64,000 nt of DNA from Hydrogenispora sp. (GTDB lineage Bacteria; Bacillota; UBA4882; UBA10575). Positions 17,762-27,319 of the stretch are shown here, piece after piece. Each line of letters starts with the position of its first letter. Within the stretch, counting starts at the first letter, position 1. The DNA lies in contig DUQQ01000109.1 in assembly GCA_012837705.1 (NCBI GenBank), forward strand, positions 37,797 through 101,796, given 5' to 3'. Position numbers and translations under genes: made by a program. The notes under the pieces were generated by a model. That model was not told the origin of the DNA, ran no database searches, and worked only from the letters and a program-made list of their open reading frames with translations.

Positions 17762-18784
17762 TTACAAAAGGAAGATCTCCGCTTCCCGGCAGGTCTTAAT
17801 CATGTCGTCGGGCCATACGGAGGCTTGGACTTCCCCGATGTGGGCCTTCTTCAGAAAATACATGCATAACCGCGACTGACCAATCCCCCCGCCAATGGTA
17901 TAAGGGAGCTTACCCGCCAGTAAATCCCGGTGGTAAGCCAGGGCCAACCGCTCTTCGCAGCCTAAATCCGCAACTTGTCGCCGTAGGCTTTCCGCGTCAA
18001 CCCGGATTCCCATCGACGAGATCTCCATGGCCTTCTCCAGTACATCATACCAGAGAATCAGATCGCCGTTGAGACTCCAGTCGTCGTAGTCGGGAGCGCG
18101 CCCGTCATGGCGCTGTCCTGACCTCAGGGTTCCCCCGATCTTCATGATAAATACCGCCCCCCATTCCCGGGCGATCTTATCTTCCCGTGCTTTGGGGGTT
18201 GCCTCCGGATAGCGGTCTTCCAGCTCCTGGGAAGTAACGAATTTAATCTCCGCCGGTAATTCCGCGGGAAGCACAGGATAGTACTGTCGGATGTAGGATT
18301 CGGTCGCTTTTAATACCCGGTATATGGCCCGCACGGTCTCTTTTAAGGTCGCAACCGTCCTTTCCTCCCGCCGAATCACCTTCTCCCAGTCCCACTGGTC
18401 AACATAGATCGAATGGAGGTTATCGAGGTCATCGTCCCGGCGGATCGCATTCATATCGGTATATAATCCTTCACCAGGCCCAAAACCGTAATTTTGCAGC
18501 GCCATTCGTTTCCACTTGGCTAAGGATTGGACAATCTCACATCTTTGCCCGCTTAAGCCTTTCACATCAAAGCTGACCGGTCGTTCCGTACCGGTCAGAT
18601 TGTCGTTTAACCCTGATTCAGGTGTCACGAATAAGGGAGCAGAAACCCGAACCAAACCCAGTTCTTGTGCCAACGCATTTTCAAAATAATCTTTCAGTTT
18701 TTTAATGGCAATTTGGGTATCTTTAACCCCCAGGAGTGACCGGTACTGTTTTGGGGTACAAACGGAGTAGGGTAGTTCAATCAT
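17762..18784 (-). CDS. asnA: aspartate-ammonia ligase (asparagine synthetase A)
   Basis: AsnA makes asparagine from aspartate, ammonia and ATP. The 340-residue protein has the expected length and a class II synthetase-like fold. Conserved segments include [48 protein letters not shown] and [14 protein letters not shown]. Finding asnA directly upstream of asnS makes a two-gene asparagine unit. I saw no T-box leader in the 64 bases before it, so the signal may lie elsewhere or be absent. ATG 18784 follows AGGAGGAG. Confidence 0.95.
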   Translation of the reverse strand: MIELPYSVCTPKQYRSLLGVKDTQIAIKKLKDYFENALAQELGLVRVSAPLFVTPESGLNDNLTGTERPVSFDVKGLSGQRCEIVQSLAKWKRMALQNYGFGPGEGLYTDMNAIRRDDDLDNLHSIYVDQWDWEKVIRREERTVATLKETVRAIYRVLKATESYIRQYYPVLPAELPAEIKFVTSQELEDRYPEATPKAREDKIAREWGAVFIMKIGGTLRSGQRHDGRAPDYDDWSLNGDLILWYDVLEKAMEISSMGIRVDAESLRRQVADLGCEERLALAYHRDLLAGKLPYTIGGGIGQSRLCMYFLKKAHIGEVQASVWPDDMIKTCREAEIFLL

Positions 18785-18848
18785 TAAGTCTCCTCCTATT
18801 CATTAGCCTTGAATTATTAACCCGTCAAAGCTTGGTTGACTAGCATAA

Positions 18849-19871
18849 CTAAAGGACCCGTTTTGTAATACGGGAAAACTCCGTCACCGGTAACTCCAGC
18901 AGGTCCGAAAGTTGTTTTGGGTTTTGCAGGATCACTCTCGTGGCCGAAGCCGCGACCACAACCCTTTGTTCCCCGTCGGTAAGCTCCACCACGCTCCCCA
19001 CCGGGTAGAGGGCAATCGACTGACGAAGGGCCCGAATGACAGCGGGATTATACTTGGCCGGGCTCTCGGCCGTTAACTCCTTAAGCGCCCGATCGTTCCA
19101 GAGCGGCTCCCGGTAAGCCCGGTTGGAGACCATCGCATCAAAGGAATCGGCCGTTGCCACGATCTTCGAGGAAATGGGGATATCGACCCCGATTAACCCC
19201 AGGGGATAGCCGGAACCATCTTCCCGCTCATGGTGCTGATAGGCGATGTTGGCTACCTTCAGCGAAAAACTAGTCCGTAAAATATCAAATCCTCTTTTCG
19301 CGTGCTGTTTGATTTGGACCGTATCCATGGCCGAAAGGGCTTTTAGCTTCTTGAGCGCCGCCTTAATGTAAGCTTTACCCAGATCGTGGAGGAACGCGCC
19401 GAGCGCAATCTCCTTCAATTCTTCCCGGTCAAGCCGCAGCTGTCTTCCCATCAAGACCGAAAGGACTGCCACATTAAGGGAGTGGTTAAAAAGATAATTA
19501 TCGGGGGTTTCTATATCAATAATATCGAAAACCCGTTCTTCCTGTTGCAGCACATCCTTTAAAAGCCCTTCGATCACGAAGGAGATGAGCGGCTCGTTAA
19601 GGGGTTTACGCTCCACAACACGAACGAGCGATTCGCGCAAAACACGGATGGCTTCAACCCGGATCTTATCGCTGAGGGGACCGGTGCAGTCCCACTCCTC
19701 ATCGGGTGATTCATAAACATATAAATGGGTGTATTCCATTCTCTCCAAACGTTGCAGGTAGGCAGGAGTCATCCTCGTCCCCTTATTCAGCAGGACTCGC
19801 CCGTCATTTCCGAAGACCGCATGCGCCAGAAACATTTCTTCGCTGATCTCGTTTAACGGTAAATATTTCAT
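18849..19871 (-). CDS. HD-GYP domain c-di-GMP phosphodiesterase (second of two)
   Basis: From ATG 19871 the product has 340 residues and the same three-part layout as the protein at 10333-11361. The N-terminal domain reads MKYLPLNEISEEMFLAHAVFG. The HD-GYP domain has FLHDLGKAYI, HHEREDGSGYPLGL and ADSFDAMVSNRAYR. The C-terminal part has ALYPVGSVVELTDGEQ. It should hydrolyse cyclic di-GMP in the cytoplasm. The two copies are clearly paralogues about 8 kb apart and may act in different phases or on different partners. An in-frame start seven codons upstream lacks a good ribosome site. Confidence 0.88.
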   Translation of the reverse strand: MKYLPLNEISEEMFLAHAVFGNDGRVLLNKGTRMTPAYLQRLERMEYTHLYVYESPDEEWDCTGPLSDKIRVEAIRVLRESLVRVVERKPLNEPLISFVIEGLLKDVLQQEERVFDIIDIETPDNYLFNHSLNVAVLSVLMGRQLRLDREELKEIALGAFLHDLGKAYIKAALKKLKALSAMDTVQIKQHAKRGFDILRTSFSLKVANIAYQHHEREDGSGYPLGLIGVDIPISSKIVATADSFDAMVSNRAYREPLWNDRALKELTAESPAKYNPAVIRALRQSIALYPVGSVVELTDGEQRVVVAASATRVILQNPKQLSDLLELPVTEFSRITKRVL

Positions 19872-19990
19872 CTTTCCCCTCCCTCCCAACACCGATAAAT
19901 TCGATCCAATAGAGATGAATTCTCTATCGGTAATATTTTCCCTTTAATCGCCGTTGTTGCGAATTTGTTTACTATACGTAAACCGTAAGG

Positions 19991-21280
19991 TCAACCCCAG
20001 ACCAATTGGATGATGTCATTGAAAAGAACCAAAAGGCCTAACGCCATTAACAACACAAAGCCAACCATCGAGATACTTGCTTCCCGTTCCGGTGGAAGCG
20101 GCTTTCCTCTAAGTGCCTCGACGAAATAGATCAAAAGGCGCCCCCCGTCCAAGGCCGGTAGAGGCAAGAGGTTGGTTGCACCAAGAGCAATACTGATCAA
20201 AGCCGAAATGTTCAGGAGGTTGAGCAGGACTAGAGATAATGTGGGGCTGTAACTCACCGCCTCACTCATCATACTGACGATCCGTACAGGCCCCGCCAAT
20301 TGGGTCAAGGACACTTTACCCGTTAGCAGCCAACCGAAGCTATAGACCACGCTCCGGATCACCGAGTAAATATAAAGCACGGCTTGTTTTAAGATCGTCC
20401 CGCTTCCGCCGCGAAGCGTCCGGAAGGAAAGGCCGGTATCAAAGTAGACGGTCCCTTTCTCCAAACGGGGCGTGAGCCGCAGGGTCTCCTCCTGGCCGGC
20501 GCGTAAAACGGTTACGGTGATCGGTTGGTCCTGCTTTTCCTGGACCAATGCGCTGATCTCCTTTTTCGTTCTTACCGGCTGCCCATCAAGGCGGATGATC
20601 CGGTCACCTGGTAATAACCCGCCTGCTTCCGCCGGAGAATCGGGGACAATATACTGGACAAGGGTGGATTCTTCACCATAAGGTTCCGCGGCACCAAAAC
20701 CGAGAATATATCGTTCCGCGGGGATAATGTCTGGGACAAACAACACCTGTTTTTTCTCGGTCCCCCTTTGAAGCTGGATAACACTGGGCTTTCCGTTATT
20801 AATCGCCATAAAAGAATAAAAATCAGACGGTTGGTATACCCGCCGCCCGTCATAACGGAGAATCCGGTCACCAGCCATCAATCCAGCTTCGGCGGCAGGT
20901 GAGCCGGGGGAAACTGGGCCTAGAACCATTGAGCTGTACCCGATCACGGCAAAGACAACACTAATAAAAACCAGGGCGGCAAGGAAGTTCATGACTGGGC
21001 CTCCGGCAACAACCGCCATTCGGACCGCCAATGGTTTGTTGCTGAAAGACCGCTCATTATCGGAAGCTTCTTCTTCCCCTTCCAAAAGAACAAAAGCGCC
21101 TATTGGTAAAAGCCGGAGGGAAAAGGTGGTCTCCCCCTTCTTTCTACTGAGCAGCTTTGGCCCCCAAAAGAGTGAAAATTCCAAGACCCTAATTCCTGCT
21201 GCTTTCGCCACTAAAAAATGGCCTAATTCGTGTAAGATCACAATGAGATTCAAAGCCAAAATGGCGATCAAAATGTTCAT
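19991..21280 (-). CDS. rseP: RseP/RasP-type site-2 zinc metalloprotease
   Basis: The 429-residue membrane protease has HELGHF in its first transmembrane helix (NLIVILHELGHFLVAKAAG). Two PDZ domains follow (GSPAAEAGLMAGDRIL and DSPAEAGGLLPGDRII). The second metal-binding motif is in NLLPLPALDGGRLL. Such enzymes cut single-pass proteins, for example anti-sigma factors or signal-peptide remnants, inside the membrane. ATG 21280 is preferred because AAGGAGG lies six bases upstream. dxr and cdsA, frequent neighbours in other bacteria, are not adjacent here. Confidence 0.92.
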   Translation of the reverse strand: MNILIAILALNLIVILHELGHFLVAKAAGIRVLEFSLFWGPKLLSRKKGETTFSLRLLPIGAFVLLEGEEEASDNERSFSNKPLAVRMAVVAGGPVMNFLAALVFISVVFAVIGYSSMVLGPVSPGSPAAEAGLMAGDRILRYDGRRVYQPSDFYSFMAINNGKPSVIQLQRGTEKKQVLFVPDIIPAERYILGFGAAEPYGEESTLVQYIVPDSPAEAGGLLPGDRIIRLDGQPVRTKKEISALVQEKQDQPITVTVLRAGQEETLRLTPRLEKGTVYFDTGLSFRTLRGGSGTILKQAVLYIYSVIRSVVYSFGWLLTGKVSLTQLAGPVRIVSMMSEAVSYSPTLSLVLLNLLNISALISIALGATNLLPLPALDGGRLLIYFVEALRGKPLPPEREASISMVGFVLLMALGLLVLFNDIIQLVWG

Positions 21281-21453
21281 TCTCATCCTCCTTCTCGCCG
21301 CTCCGCCAAGAGCCAAGGGTCTTCTCCTCAAGTCATATAATACCCTTTGTAGCGTTAACTGTAGTCAGCACGAGCGACTGCGTGTCACTTAATCAAACGC
21401 TACGACCGGTTTTAAGTTCCATTATGTTTATTCCCGACTACCCCCATTATGCT

Positions 21454-21488
21454 CGAAAAAAAGGGTCCTTAGCCAGGCCCCTTTTTCG
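21454..21488. terminator. terminator between the site-2 protease and the small barrel-like gene
   Basis: AAAAAGGG(T)CC pairs with GG(C)CCCTTTTT with one mismatch, flanked by A and T runs. It can stop transcription in both directions and probably ends the leftward transcript from 22206. Confidence 0.65.
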
Positions 21489-21711
21489 TCTTTACCTACT
21501 TTAATTCGTACTTAAACAATGCTTTTTCTGCCTGTATTTCTAGTATACTTTAGCAGAACCTACGGATAAATTCAATCGAAAACAATGCCAACCAAACGAT
21601 CTAAATAAACCAATCTTAAACTCCGGGGCTTGACCCGGTACGTCGACTAACAGGCCGTCTGCCCATCCGGCAATGACACCGTGCTCCGCTAGTTTCATCC
21701 TTAGAGCGGTA
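21489..21711. other. non-coding stretch downstream of the small barrel-like gene
   Basis: About 220 bases. A 61-codon frame here (21725-21540, leftward) is not supported by a ribosome site or a family match. I see nothing else. Confidence 0.35.
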
Positions 21712-22206
21712 TTAGTAGTTAACACCTAATCCAATCTGAAAACTAAAATTTTTCCCGTCTTGGTCGGTTTCCGCCAACAACCCACCCCGGAGATCCAGGT
21801 TATCAACCAAGTCCAAAACCACACCCAGTTCCAATTGGGCAGACAAGCGGTTGCTGGCCAGGGAAAGGCTAAGGTCGCCAATGAACCCCATGTACTCGTC
21901 GAGCGGCAAAAAGAGATTCGCGCCGATAAATGGGGCCTGATCGATCGCGCCTAAAAGCAAGGCGAGATTAGAATCGAATTCATACTTGGCGCCGACTTTA
22001 GTCGCGTCTTTCCTGATTGCCACGCATAACCCGACTTCTGAAGTAACGCCGTATTCGGTGCTCAGTTGCAAACCTTTGTCCCCAACAAACATTAAGGTGG
22101 TCTCGCCGCCTCGTGCTTGGACCTCTGGCGTGCTAAAGCCTAAGGCAACCTGGGAAATAAGTAACAGACAAATAACCAGGAAACCGACGAAAAAGGACTT
22201 TCTCAT
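21712..22206 (-). CDS. small exported beta-barrel-like protein
   Basis: This 164-residue protein has a signal peptide (MRKSFFVGFLVICLLL, cleavage near residue 23). It continues as alternating beta-strand segments such as LSTEYGVTSEVGLCVAI, LSAQLELGVVLDLV and DLRGGLLAET, and ends FQIGLGVNY with a final Tyr. Regular Gly-rich turns and the terminal aromatic residue suggest an eight-stranded outer-membrane barrel. That is inference from pattern. With the porin-like protein at 6463-7491 it is the second such protein in the window. No family name can be assigned. Confidence 0.55.
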   Translation of the reverse strand: MRKSFFVGFLVICLLLISQVALGFSTPEVQARGGETTLMFVGDKGLQLSTEYGVTSEVGLCVAIRKDATKVGAKYEFDSNLALLLGAIDQAPFIGANLFLPLDEYMGFIGDLSLSLASNRLSAQLELGVVLDLVDNLDLRGGLLAETDQDGKNFSFQIGLGVNY

Positions 22207-22288
22207 GTTTGTTTCCTCCCTTCTGATCTCTGATGCGACTCCTTTCGTCGATTATATGCCCATTTCGTGAATGGGACCGAATTTCCCT

Positions 22289-24274
22289 CTATTCGGCAAG
22301 CTGGTAAATTATATCAGACAAGGGTCTCCTTACCATATAGTAATCATTGGAGTTATTCCATAAGATAAAACCGGAAGCAGGCGAAGCAAGCGTTCCCATA
22401 ACCTGCTTAATCAGGTATTCACTATAAACGGGCGCGGTCATCCTTAATTCTCGCCCGGTTAAACGGAAGGCTTGCACATAGGGGCGGATAATACTTTCTC
22501 CCTCTGTCAAAGCCTGCGCCCGAAACGAACCTTCCCGGTAAATATACTCGGCCCGTTCCAAATAATCTACGGGATGAAAGGAGGCCGGAAAATGGGAGGG
22601 ATAATACATGGGACAGATCGCATCTACATACTGGGCAAATACGCGAATGTTCTGCCCGGTCAATCCTTCCATCAGATACCAGCAGTGATAACCGTAAAGG
22701 TCGGCACTGATTGGAATCTGCAGCCGCTTCCGGGCCAAAGCGAGAAAGCCTTCTAAGGCATCAACCCGCCGGGCACCATGGGGTTGATACCGGTAATAAC
22801 AACGGCTCAAGTTTCCGTCGGTGGGAAAGCGGATATAATCAAACTGGATCTCATCTACACCCAAGGCTTGCAACTCTTCCGCAATCGCCAGGTTATACTC
22901 CCAAACCTCCTGGGCATAGGGGTCAACCCAGTGTTCCCGCTGCTCATATGTGGTCGCACCGTCGCCCGTCCGGGCTGCCACCAGATGGCGCCAGGGTCCA
23001 CCGCCGTTACGATCCCAGATTGCGTATCGATAATTATCGTAATGGTACAGTCGGCTGTCCTTGAAGACCACCAAACGGCCGATCAGATAGATCCCGTTTT
23101 CCTTCGCTTTTTGGATCAGCCTTTTGGCTTCAAAACGTTTCAGGACAGCACCAATTTGGTGCGCAAAAGCAACTCCGGTGTCATAGGTGATATAGCCCAT
23201 GTCGTCTTTAAAGTCAACCACCATGGCGTTTAAACCATTTCTCTTCATAAACTGGATGTGGTTTTCCAGTCGCCGACCAGAGGCAAAATCGGAACGTACA
23301 TAGAGCCCGTATTTGTCAGCAGCAAGAGCCCGTCGCTCTTCTTTCGCCGGGTCCACTACCGGAGGAAACGGCGCGGTTACAATCGATACCAGTTCAAAGG
23401 CGGGCCAAGAGTATACTTCGATCCCATCAGCGTATGTAATCTGCAACCACCAAGCTGACGACGGGGAAGGGTCCGCCTCCGTAGGGCGCGGTACCTGCTG
23501 GAAAAGGAGGTTCTTGACCAAACGCCGACCAGTGTCCCCTGTCGCTAATTCCTCCCAGATGTTTAAAGCTTTATTGTAAAGATAGAGCCCATTACCAAAA
23601 CCGCAAGCCAAAACGAGCTTGTCTGGATTCTCAGGATGGTAGGCTAAAGCGGCAATCTCTTCCTCATAAGGCGTCTGCTGCAGAAAACTTAAATTCCCGG
23701 ACAGCTTTGTCCAGTTACGGCCAGCATTCGTCGTTTCATAAAAGCCCGCAAACGAGGTCCCAACCATAATTTGGGCTTCATTTTCGGGCGCGAGCGCAAC
23801 CGCCGTGATCACGCTACCGTTGTTAAAGGGAATGTGCCGCCAAGTTGCACCGTAATCTTCAGAGAGAAAGATCTGGGCCGCGGTCGTCACGGCTACCCGC
23901 TGGGGCCGCGCCGGATCAACGCCGATCGCGGTGAGCAGCGCTGGATGTTCTACCCCCGCCAGCAATCGGGAAGGGAGACCTTCGTTCCGAGCTTCCCAGG
24001 TTACGCCCGCATCGAACGTCACCATAAAGCCCTCCCGCGGGGAAATTCCGTACCAGAGGAGAGGCCCGGTTTCCACAATCCACGCAGGACCAATCGCCTC
24101 TGGAATCTCCTCCACTGCAGCTGGCTCCAACCAGTCGCGTTCAGTGGCCAATTCTGGCGCTTCCGGTCCCGAAAAAGGTTCTGCCTCTCCCGGTTCAATA
24201 GCCAAAACAGATGGTGCAACCAGCATCAACATCATACCAAAAAAAAAGCTCCAATAAAAACGACGACTTTTCAT
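22289..24274 (-). CDS. secreted Asp-box propeller plus DUF4015 glycoside hydrolase-like protein
   Basis: The 661-residue protein starts with a signal peptide (residues 1-25). Residues about 60-330 hold Asp-box repeats of sialidase/BNR type: TFDAGVTW, SEDYGATW and TNAGRNW. Residues about 330-661 match the putative glycoside hydrolase family DUF4015: NGLNAMVVDFKDDMGYITY, YLIGRLVVFKD, HWVDPYAQEVWEYN, VDEIQFDYIRFPTDG and DAICPMYYPSHF. That family is a TIM barrel related to alpha-amylase-like and GH10-like folds. The beta-propeller with a barrel enzyme suggests a secreted or envelope polysaccharide hydrolase. The substrate is unknown. The neighbouring small barrel-like gene lies downstream, 82 bases away, in the same direction. 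Confidence 0.8.
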   Translation of the reverse strand: MKSRRFYWSFFFGMMLMLVAPSVLAIEPGEAEPFSGPEAPELATERDWLEPAAVEEIPEAIGPAWIVETGPLLWYGISPREGFMVTFDAGVTWEARNEGLPSRLLAGVEHPALLTAIGVDPARPQRVAVTTAAQIFLSEDYGATWRHIPFNNGSVITAVALAPENEAQIMVGTSFAGFYETTNAGRNWTKLSGNLSFLQQTPYEEEIAALAYHPENPDKLVLACGFGNGLYLYNKALNIWEELATGDTGRRLVKNLLFQQVPRPTEADPSPSSAWWLQITYADGIEVYSWPAFELVSIVTAPFPPVVDPAKEERRALAADKYGLYVRSDFASGRRLENHIQFMKRNGLNAMVVDFKDDMGYITYDTGVAFAHQIGAVLKRFEAKRLIQKAKENGIYLIGRLVVFKDSRLYHYDNYRYAIWDRNGGGPWRHLVAARTGDGATTYEQREHWVDPYAQEVWEYNLAIAEELQALGVDEIQFDYIRFPTDGNLSRCYYRYQPHGARRVDALEGFLALARKRLQIPISADLYGYHCWYLMEGLTGQNIRVFAQYVDAICPMYYPSHFPASFHPVDYLERAEYIYREGSFRAQALTEGESIIRPYVQAFRLTGRELRMTAPVYSEYLIKQVMGTLASPASGFILWNNSNDYYMVRRPLSDIIYQLAE

Positions 24275-24370
24275 CTTCCGGGAATCTCCTTTATTAGATT
24301 ATCCTCGTAATACTAGGCGAGTTCTTCGGCACCAGTTCTAGAACTCCTCTTTCCAGCACGACCCGTTATT

Positions 24371-26371
24371 TTACTCTGCTTCCTCCTGGGGCGCAACCGG
24401 GAGGGTGAAATAGAAAGTGCTGCCCTGCCCGAGGACGCTTTCAACCCAGACTGTTCCGTTATGGGCTTCCACCAACTTTTTCACGATGTAGAGGCCTAAC
24501 CCGATTCCTTCTTCGTCGGAGGCCTGCACCCGGTAATACCGGTCGAAGATCCGGGGTAAATCTACCGGGCTAATCCCTTGCCCTTCATCTCGAACGGCAA
24601 TAACGACCTGCGGACCGTCGACCCTTAATGCGATCTCAACCATGGTTTCAGGCGATGAATACTTTAAAGCATTGGACAATAGATTAACAAAGATTCGTTC
24701 CAAACGATTGGGATCGGCTACAACCGTTTGTAAAGGTTCCCCCTTGATCAGGCGGATACGCTCAACGTTGATCACGCCCTGCATCCGTAGTAAAAAATCG
24801 GGAATAAACCGGTCCAAGTTGATCCGCACCGTCTTCAGGACCAACTGCCCCGATTCGATTCGTGTCGAATCAACAAGGTCAGCGATCATATTATTCATCC
24901 GAAGGGCGGAATCTGCAATCGCTTGTGCGCTATTGGCTATTCTAGTTTCTTCTTTCGCCATTAACCCCAACAGCTGAGCATGGGATAAGATCACCGCCAG
25001 CGGAGAACGGAGATCGTGGGAGACCATATGTAAATAATCCTCCCTAATCTGTTCCAAGTTCCGTAATTCGGTCACATCCCGGATGGTGACCAGATTCATG
25101 AAGATCTGCCCCTGGCGGTCTTTGACCGCATTTCCACTGATTAAAAGGCGCCGTTCCGTCCCGTCCGCCCGCTTTAATCGGTACTCTTCATCGGTAAAGT
25201 AGTGGCCCGCCAGCAGGCGTGGGGTCAGCAGTTCGTTCAACGCCAGCCGCGATCCGTCGTTCCGGAATAAAGCAGCCGGTGAAAGCAGCTCTTCAATCGT
25301 CTCTGGCCACCCCTGAACGCCGCTGATCTCCAAAGCTACTTTATTGGCCATTAGCAAGCGGCCATTAGGGGCGATCACCAAAACGCCTTCCCCGATATTA
25401 TCAAGCAGGACCTGTTTCTGCATATCCTGCCTCTCGGCCTCGGTCCGTACCTTGTGCTCGATGGTCAGGATTCTTGCCCGATCGTGCACCGTTTGCACCG
25501 CCTGTTTTCCGTGGGTATTCTCACGGGAAACTACTCCCCCCTCATCCCTTTGCTCCCCGGTTTTGACCTGTTCGGTTACATCAACAACGATAAATAAAAG
25601 CACGGGCGCTTCGGACTCATCCAGCTCCAAACGGATAATGGTTAGACGCCAGTAAACAACCCCCCGCTTAAAACCGTCAATCCGAAATTCAGTAGCAACA
25701 AAGGGCTCCCCCGTCATAGCCACATTATCACAAGCGCGGACCAGACCATTTTCTTGGGCACCCGGGATCGTTTCAAAGATAGTACGCCCTAATGCGTTCT
25801 TGTTCTCCTCCAAGAACCCCCGGTAAACGGAGTTCGCCCATTGAAGCCGCAAAGCAACGCTATCGTACACCGCAATCCCGACCGGTAAATTACTGAGCAC
25901 CACTTCTGCCGAGAGGAGCTGCTCAATCCGGCGTTTTTGGAGAGCATCAATGAGTTTTTGGTTGGCCTGCCCTTGGTCGTCGGCCCTTTGGTCCCCAGGT
26001 AAGGTGGGAAAGCCAAAATCACCTTCCCAACCTTCTGAAAACAAAAGTAACCATCCGGCAAAAGCTTGGTCCCAACCGAAGAGCGGAAGAATCTTCAGGG
26101 TTTCCGTAATAAATGGTTCCTTCCTCTCCTTCACCTGGTTACAAAGGCCACGTAACTTCGGATCGAAATCGGAGATAAGCTGGTTGATACCGACTCCATG
26201 CCAATTCCGGATCGGTGTCGAAATCTGCCGGATAAAACGATCACTAACCCTTTTTACCTTATAATCCGGTCCAAGCAAGACCATTCCTTCGGCCGCATAG
26301 GTGAAGATATTCTCTAGTAATTCGGGTACGGCTTTTTCCGGAAAGGACGATGGAGTATAGCTCAGATCCAT
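24371..26371 (-). CDS. multi-PAS sensor histidine kinase
   Basis: From ATG 26371, behind GGGAGG, the protein has 666 residues. It has about three PAS-like sensory segments (starting near residues 20, 165 and 320) and a HisKA helix with the phospho-acceptor His in MVSHDLRSPLAVILSHAQLL. The ATPase domain has FVNLLSNALKYSS, RDEGQGISPVD and GIGLGLYIVKKLVE. No transmembrane segment is evident, so it should sense a cytoplasmic cue, possibly redox, ligand or energy state. No response-regulator gene is adjacent, making it an orphan kinase. Such kinases in spore-formers often feed Spo0A, but that is speculation here. Confidence 0.85.
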   Translation of the reverse strand: MDLSYTPSSFPEKAVPELLENIFTYAAEGMVLLGPDYKVKRVSDRFIRQISTPIRNWHGVGINQLISDFDPKLRGLCNQVKERKEPFITETLKILPLFGWDQAFAGWLLLFSEGWEGDFGFPTLPGDQRADDQGQANQKLIDALQKRRIEQLLSAEVVLSNLPVGIAVYDSVALRLQWANSVYRGFLEENKNALGRTIFETIPGAQENGLVRACDNVAMTGEPFVATEFRIDGFKRGVVYWRLTIIRLELDESEAPVLLFIVVDVTEQVKTGEQRDEGGVVSRENTHGKQAVQTVHDRARILTIEHKVRTEAERQDMQKQVLLDNIGEGVLVIAPNGRLLMANKVALEISGVQGWPETIEELLSPAALFRNDGSRLALNELLTPRLLAGHYFTDEEYRLKRADGTERRLLISGNAVKDRQGQIFMNLVTIRDVTELRNLEQIREDYLHMVSHDLRSPLAVILSHAQLLGLMAKEETRIANSAQAIADSALRMNNMIADLVDSTRIESGQLVLKTVRINLDRFIPDFLLRMQGVINVERIRLIKGEPLQTVVADPNRLERIFVNLLSNALKYSSPETMVEIALRVDGPQVVIAVRDEGQGISPVDLPRIFDRYYRVQASDEEGIGLGLYIVKKLVEAHNGTVWVESVLGQGSTFYFTLPVAPQEEAE

Positions 26372-26549
26372 CTTATAATCCTCCCACTCTCTTCCCACGG
26401 AAAGCTTTTCTCTGTGTAATTCGCAAAGGGAAGTGGTTTTTCCTGTTTAAGAGGGGTTATTTTATGTAAAGCAAATGTTTCAATCCTTCGTACGCTTCCT
26501 CTCGTCACTAATTATATCATTAAAAAGCACATTAATCTTTTTTTTGAAC

Positions 26550-26576
26550 AAAAAAACCGTCCTTTTCGGACGGTCT
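26550..26576 (-). terminator. terminator of the tRNA-Met/tRNA-Lys unit
   Basis: The seven-base stem ACCGTCC / GGACGGT has a five-base loop and, read leftward, is followed by a run of T. Confidence 0.8.
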
Positions 26577-26588
26577 TTCATTCTTTAG

Positions 26589-26664
<76 letters not shown>

Positions 26665-26669
26665 ATATT

Positions 26670-26746
26670 TGGTGGCGGTGACTGGAGTCGAACCAGTGAC
26701 GCTACGGGTATGAACCGTATGCTCTGACCAACTGAGCTACACCGCC
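26670..26746 (-). tRNA. tRNA-Met, elongator type (anticodon CAT)
   Basis: The acceptor stem is GGCGGTG / CACCGCC, the anticodon loop TTCATAC, and CCA is encoded. The GGCGGTG start resembles Firmicute elongator tRNA-Met rather than initiator tRNA, which has a mismatched first pair. Confidence 0.9.
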
Positions 26747-26766
26747 AATTAACAACTGCATACTAG

Positions 26767-26795
26767 ATTATAATACAAATTTCTTGTTTAATCAA
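26767..26795 (-). promoter_or_regulatory. sigma-A promoter of the tRNA-Met/tRNA-Lys unit
   Basis: Read leftward, TTGATT and TATAAT are spaced by 17 bases, about 20 bases before tRNA-Met. Confidence 0.75.
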
Positions 26796-26837
26796 GATCC
26801 TTTTTTTATCCCCGCTTAATCCGACGAATAATTCCCC

Positions 26838-27212
26838 TTAAAAATGGCTTAAACGCCCTCCTCCTCTTCCCCCACGTTTCGAATCCATACTTCTTTTCAA
26901 GTCGGACTGGCGTTCATCAGAATCCTTTAAAAACTTCGCAAGTTTATCCTCAAAGGACTGCTGGTTTTGTCGGCTTGGCTTCGGTTGGGCCTGACGGATC
27001 GAGAGACCAATCTTCCCGTTTTGCATCGATAAAATCTTCACTTTAACTTGGTCGTTAAGCTGCACAAACTCTTTGATGTCCTTAACATAAACATCCGCCA
27101 CTTCAGAAATATGAACCAATCCAGTCATTCCTGGCGAAAGTTCCACAAACGCGCCGAAATTGGTGATTCCGGTGACCTTCCCTTCCACAACCTGGCCCAC
27201 CGCAAAAGACAT
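26838..27212 (-). CDS. yabR: S1 domain RNA-binding protein YabR
   Basis: The 124-residue protein has one S1 domain (residues 4-75: VGQVVEGKVTGITNFGAFVEL, GLVHISEVADVYV, VKVKILSMQNGKIGLSI). A charged low-complexity tail rich in Lys, Arg and Gly ends in RGGRGGGRLSHF. This is the YabR/polyribonucleotide-binding type found after divIC in spore-formers. Here tex is inserted between divIC and this gene. It likely binds RNA or ribosomes, but the precise target is unknown. It sits just upstream of the tRNA-Met promoter. Confidence 0.85.
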   Translation of the reverse strand: MSFAVGQVVEGKVTGITNFGAFVELSPGMTGLVHISEVADVYVKDIKEFVQLNDQVKVKILSMQNGKIGLSIRQAQPKPSRQNQQSFEDKLAKFLKDSDERQSDLKRSMDSKRGGRGGGRLSHF

Positions 27213-27319
27213 ATTCAGTTTTTTCCTCCCCTTTTATTAGAGAATGCTCTCCAAACTAATATATTATATTATATCCCAGTTAAAAATGTGTTGTCAAGTT
27301 TGTACAAATAAATATTACC

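Noticed and set aside
21540..21725. 61-codon leftward frame with an SLH-like phrase GVIAGWADG
   Set aside because: It overlaps the end of the upstream gene, has no clear ribosome site, and the similarity is limited to one short stretch.
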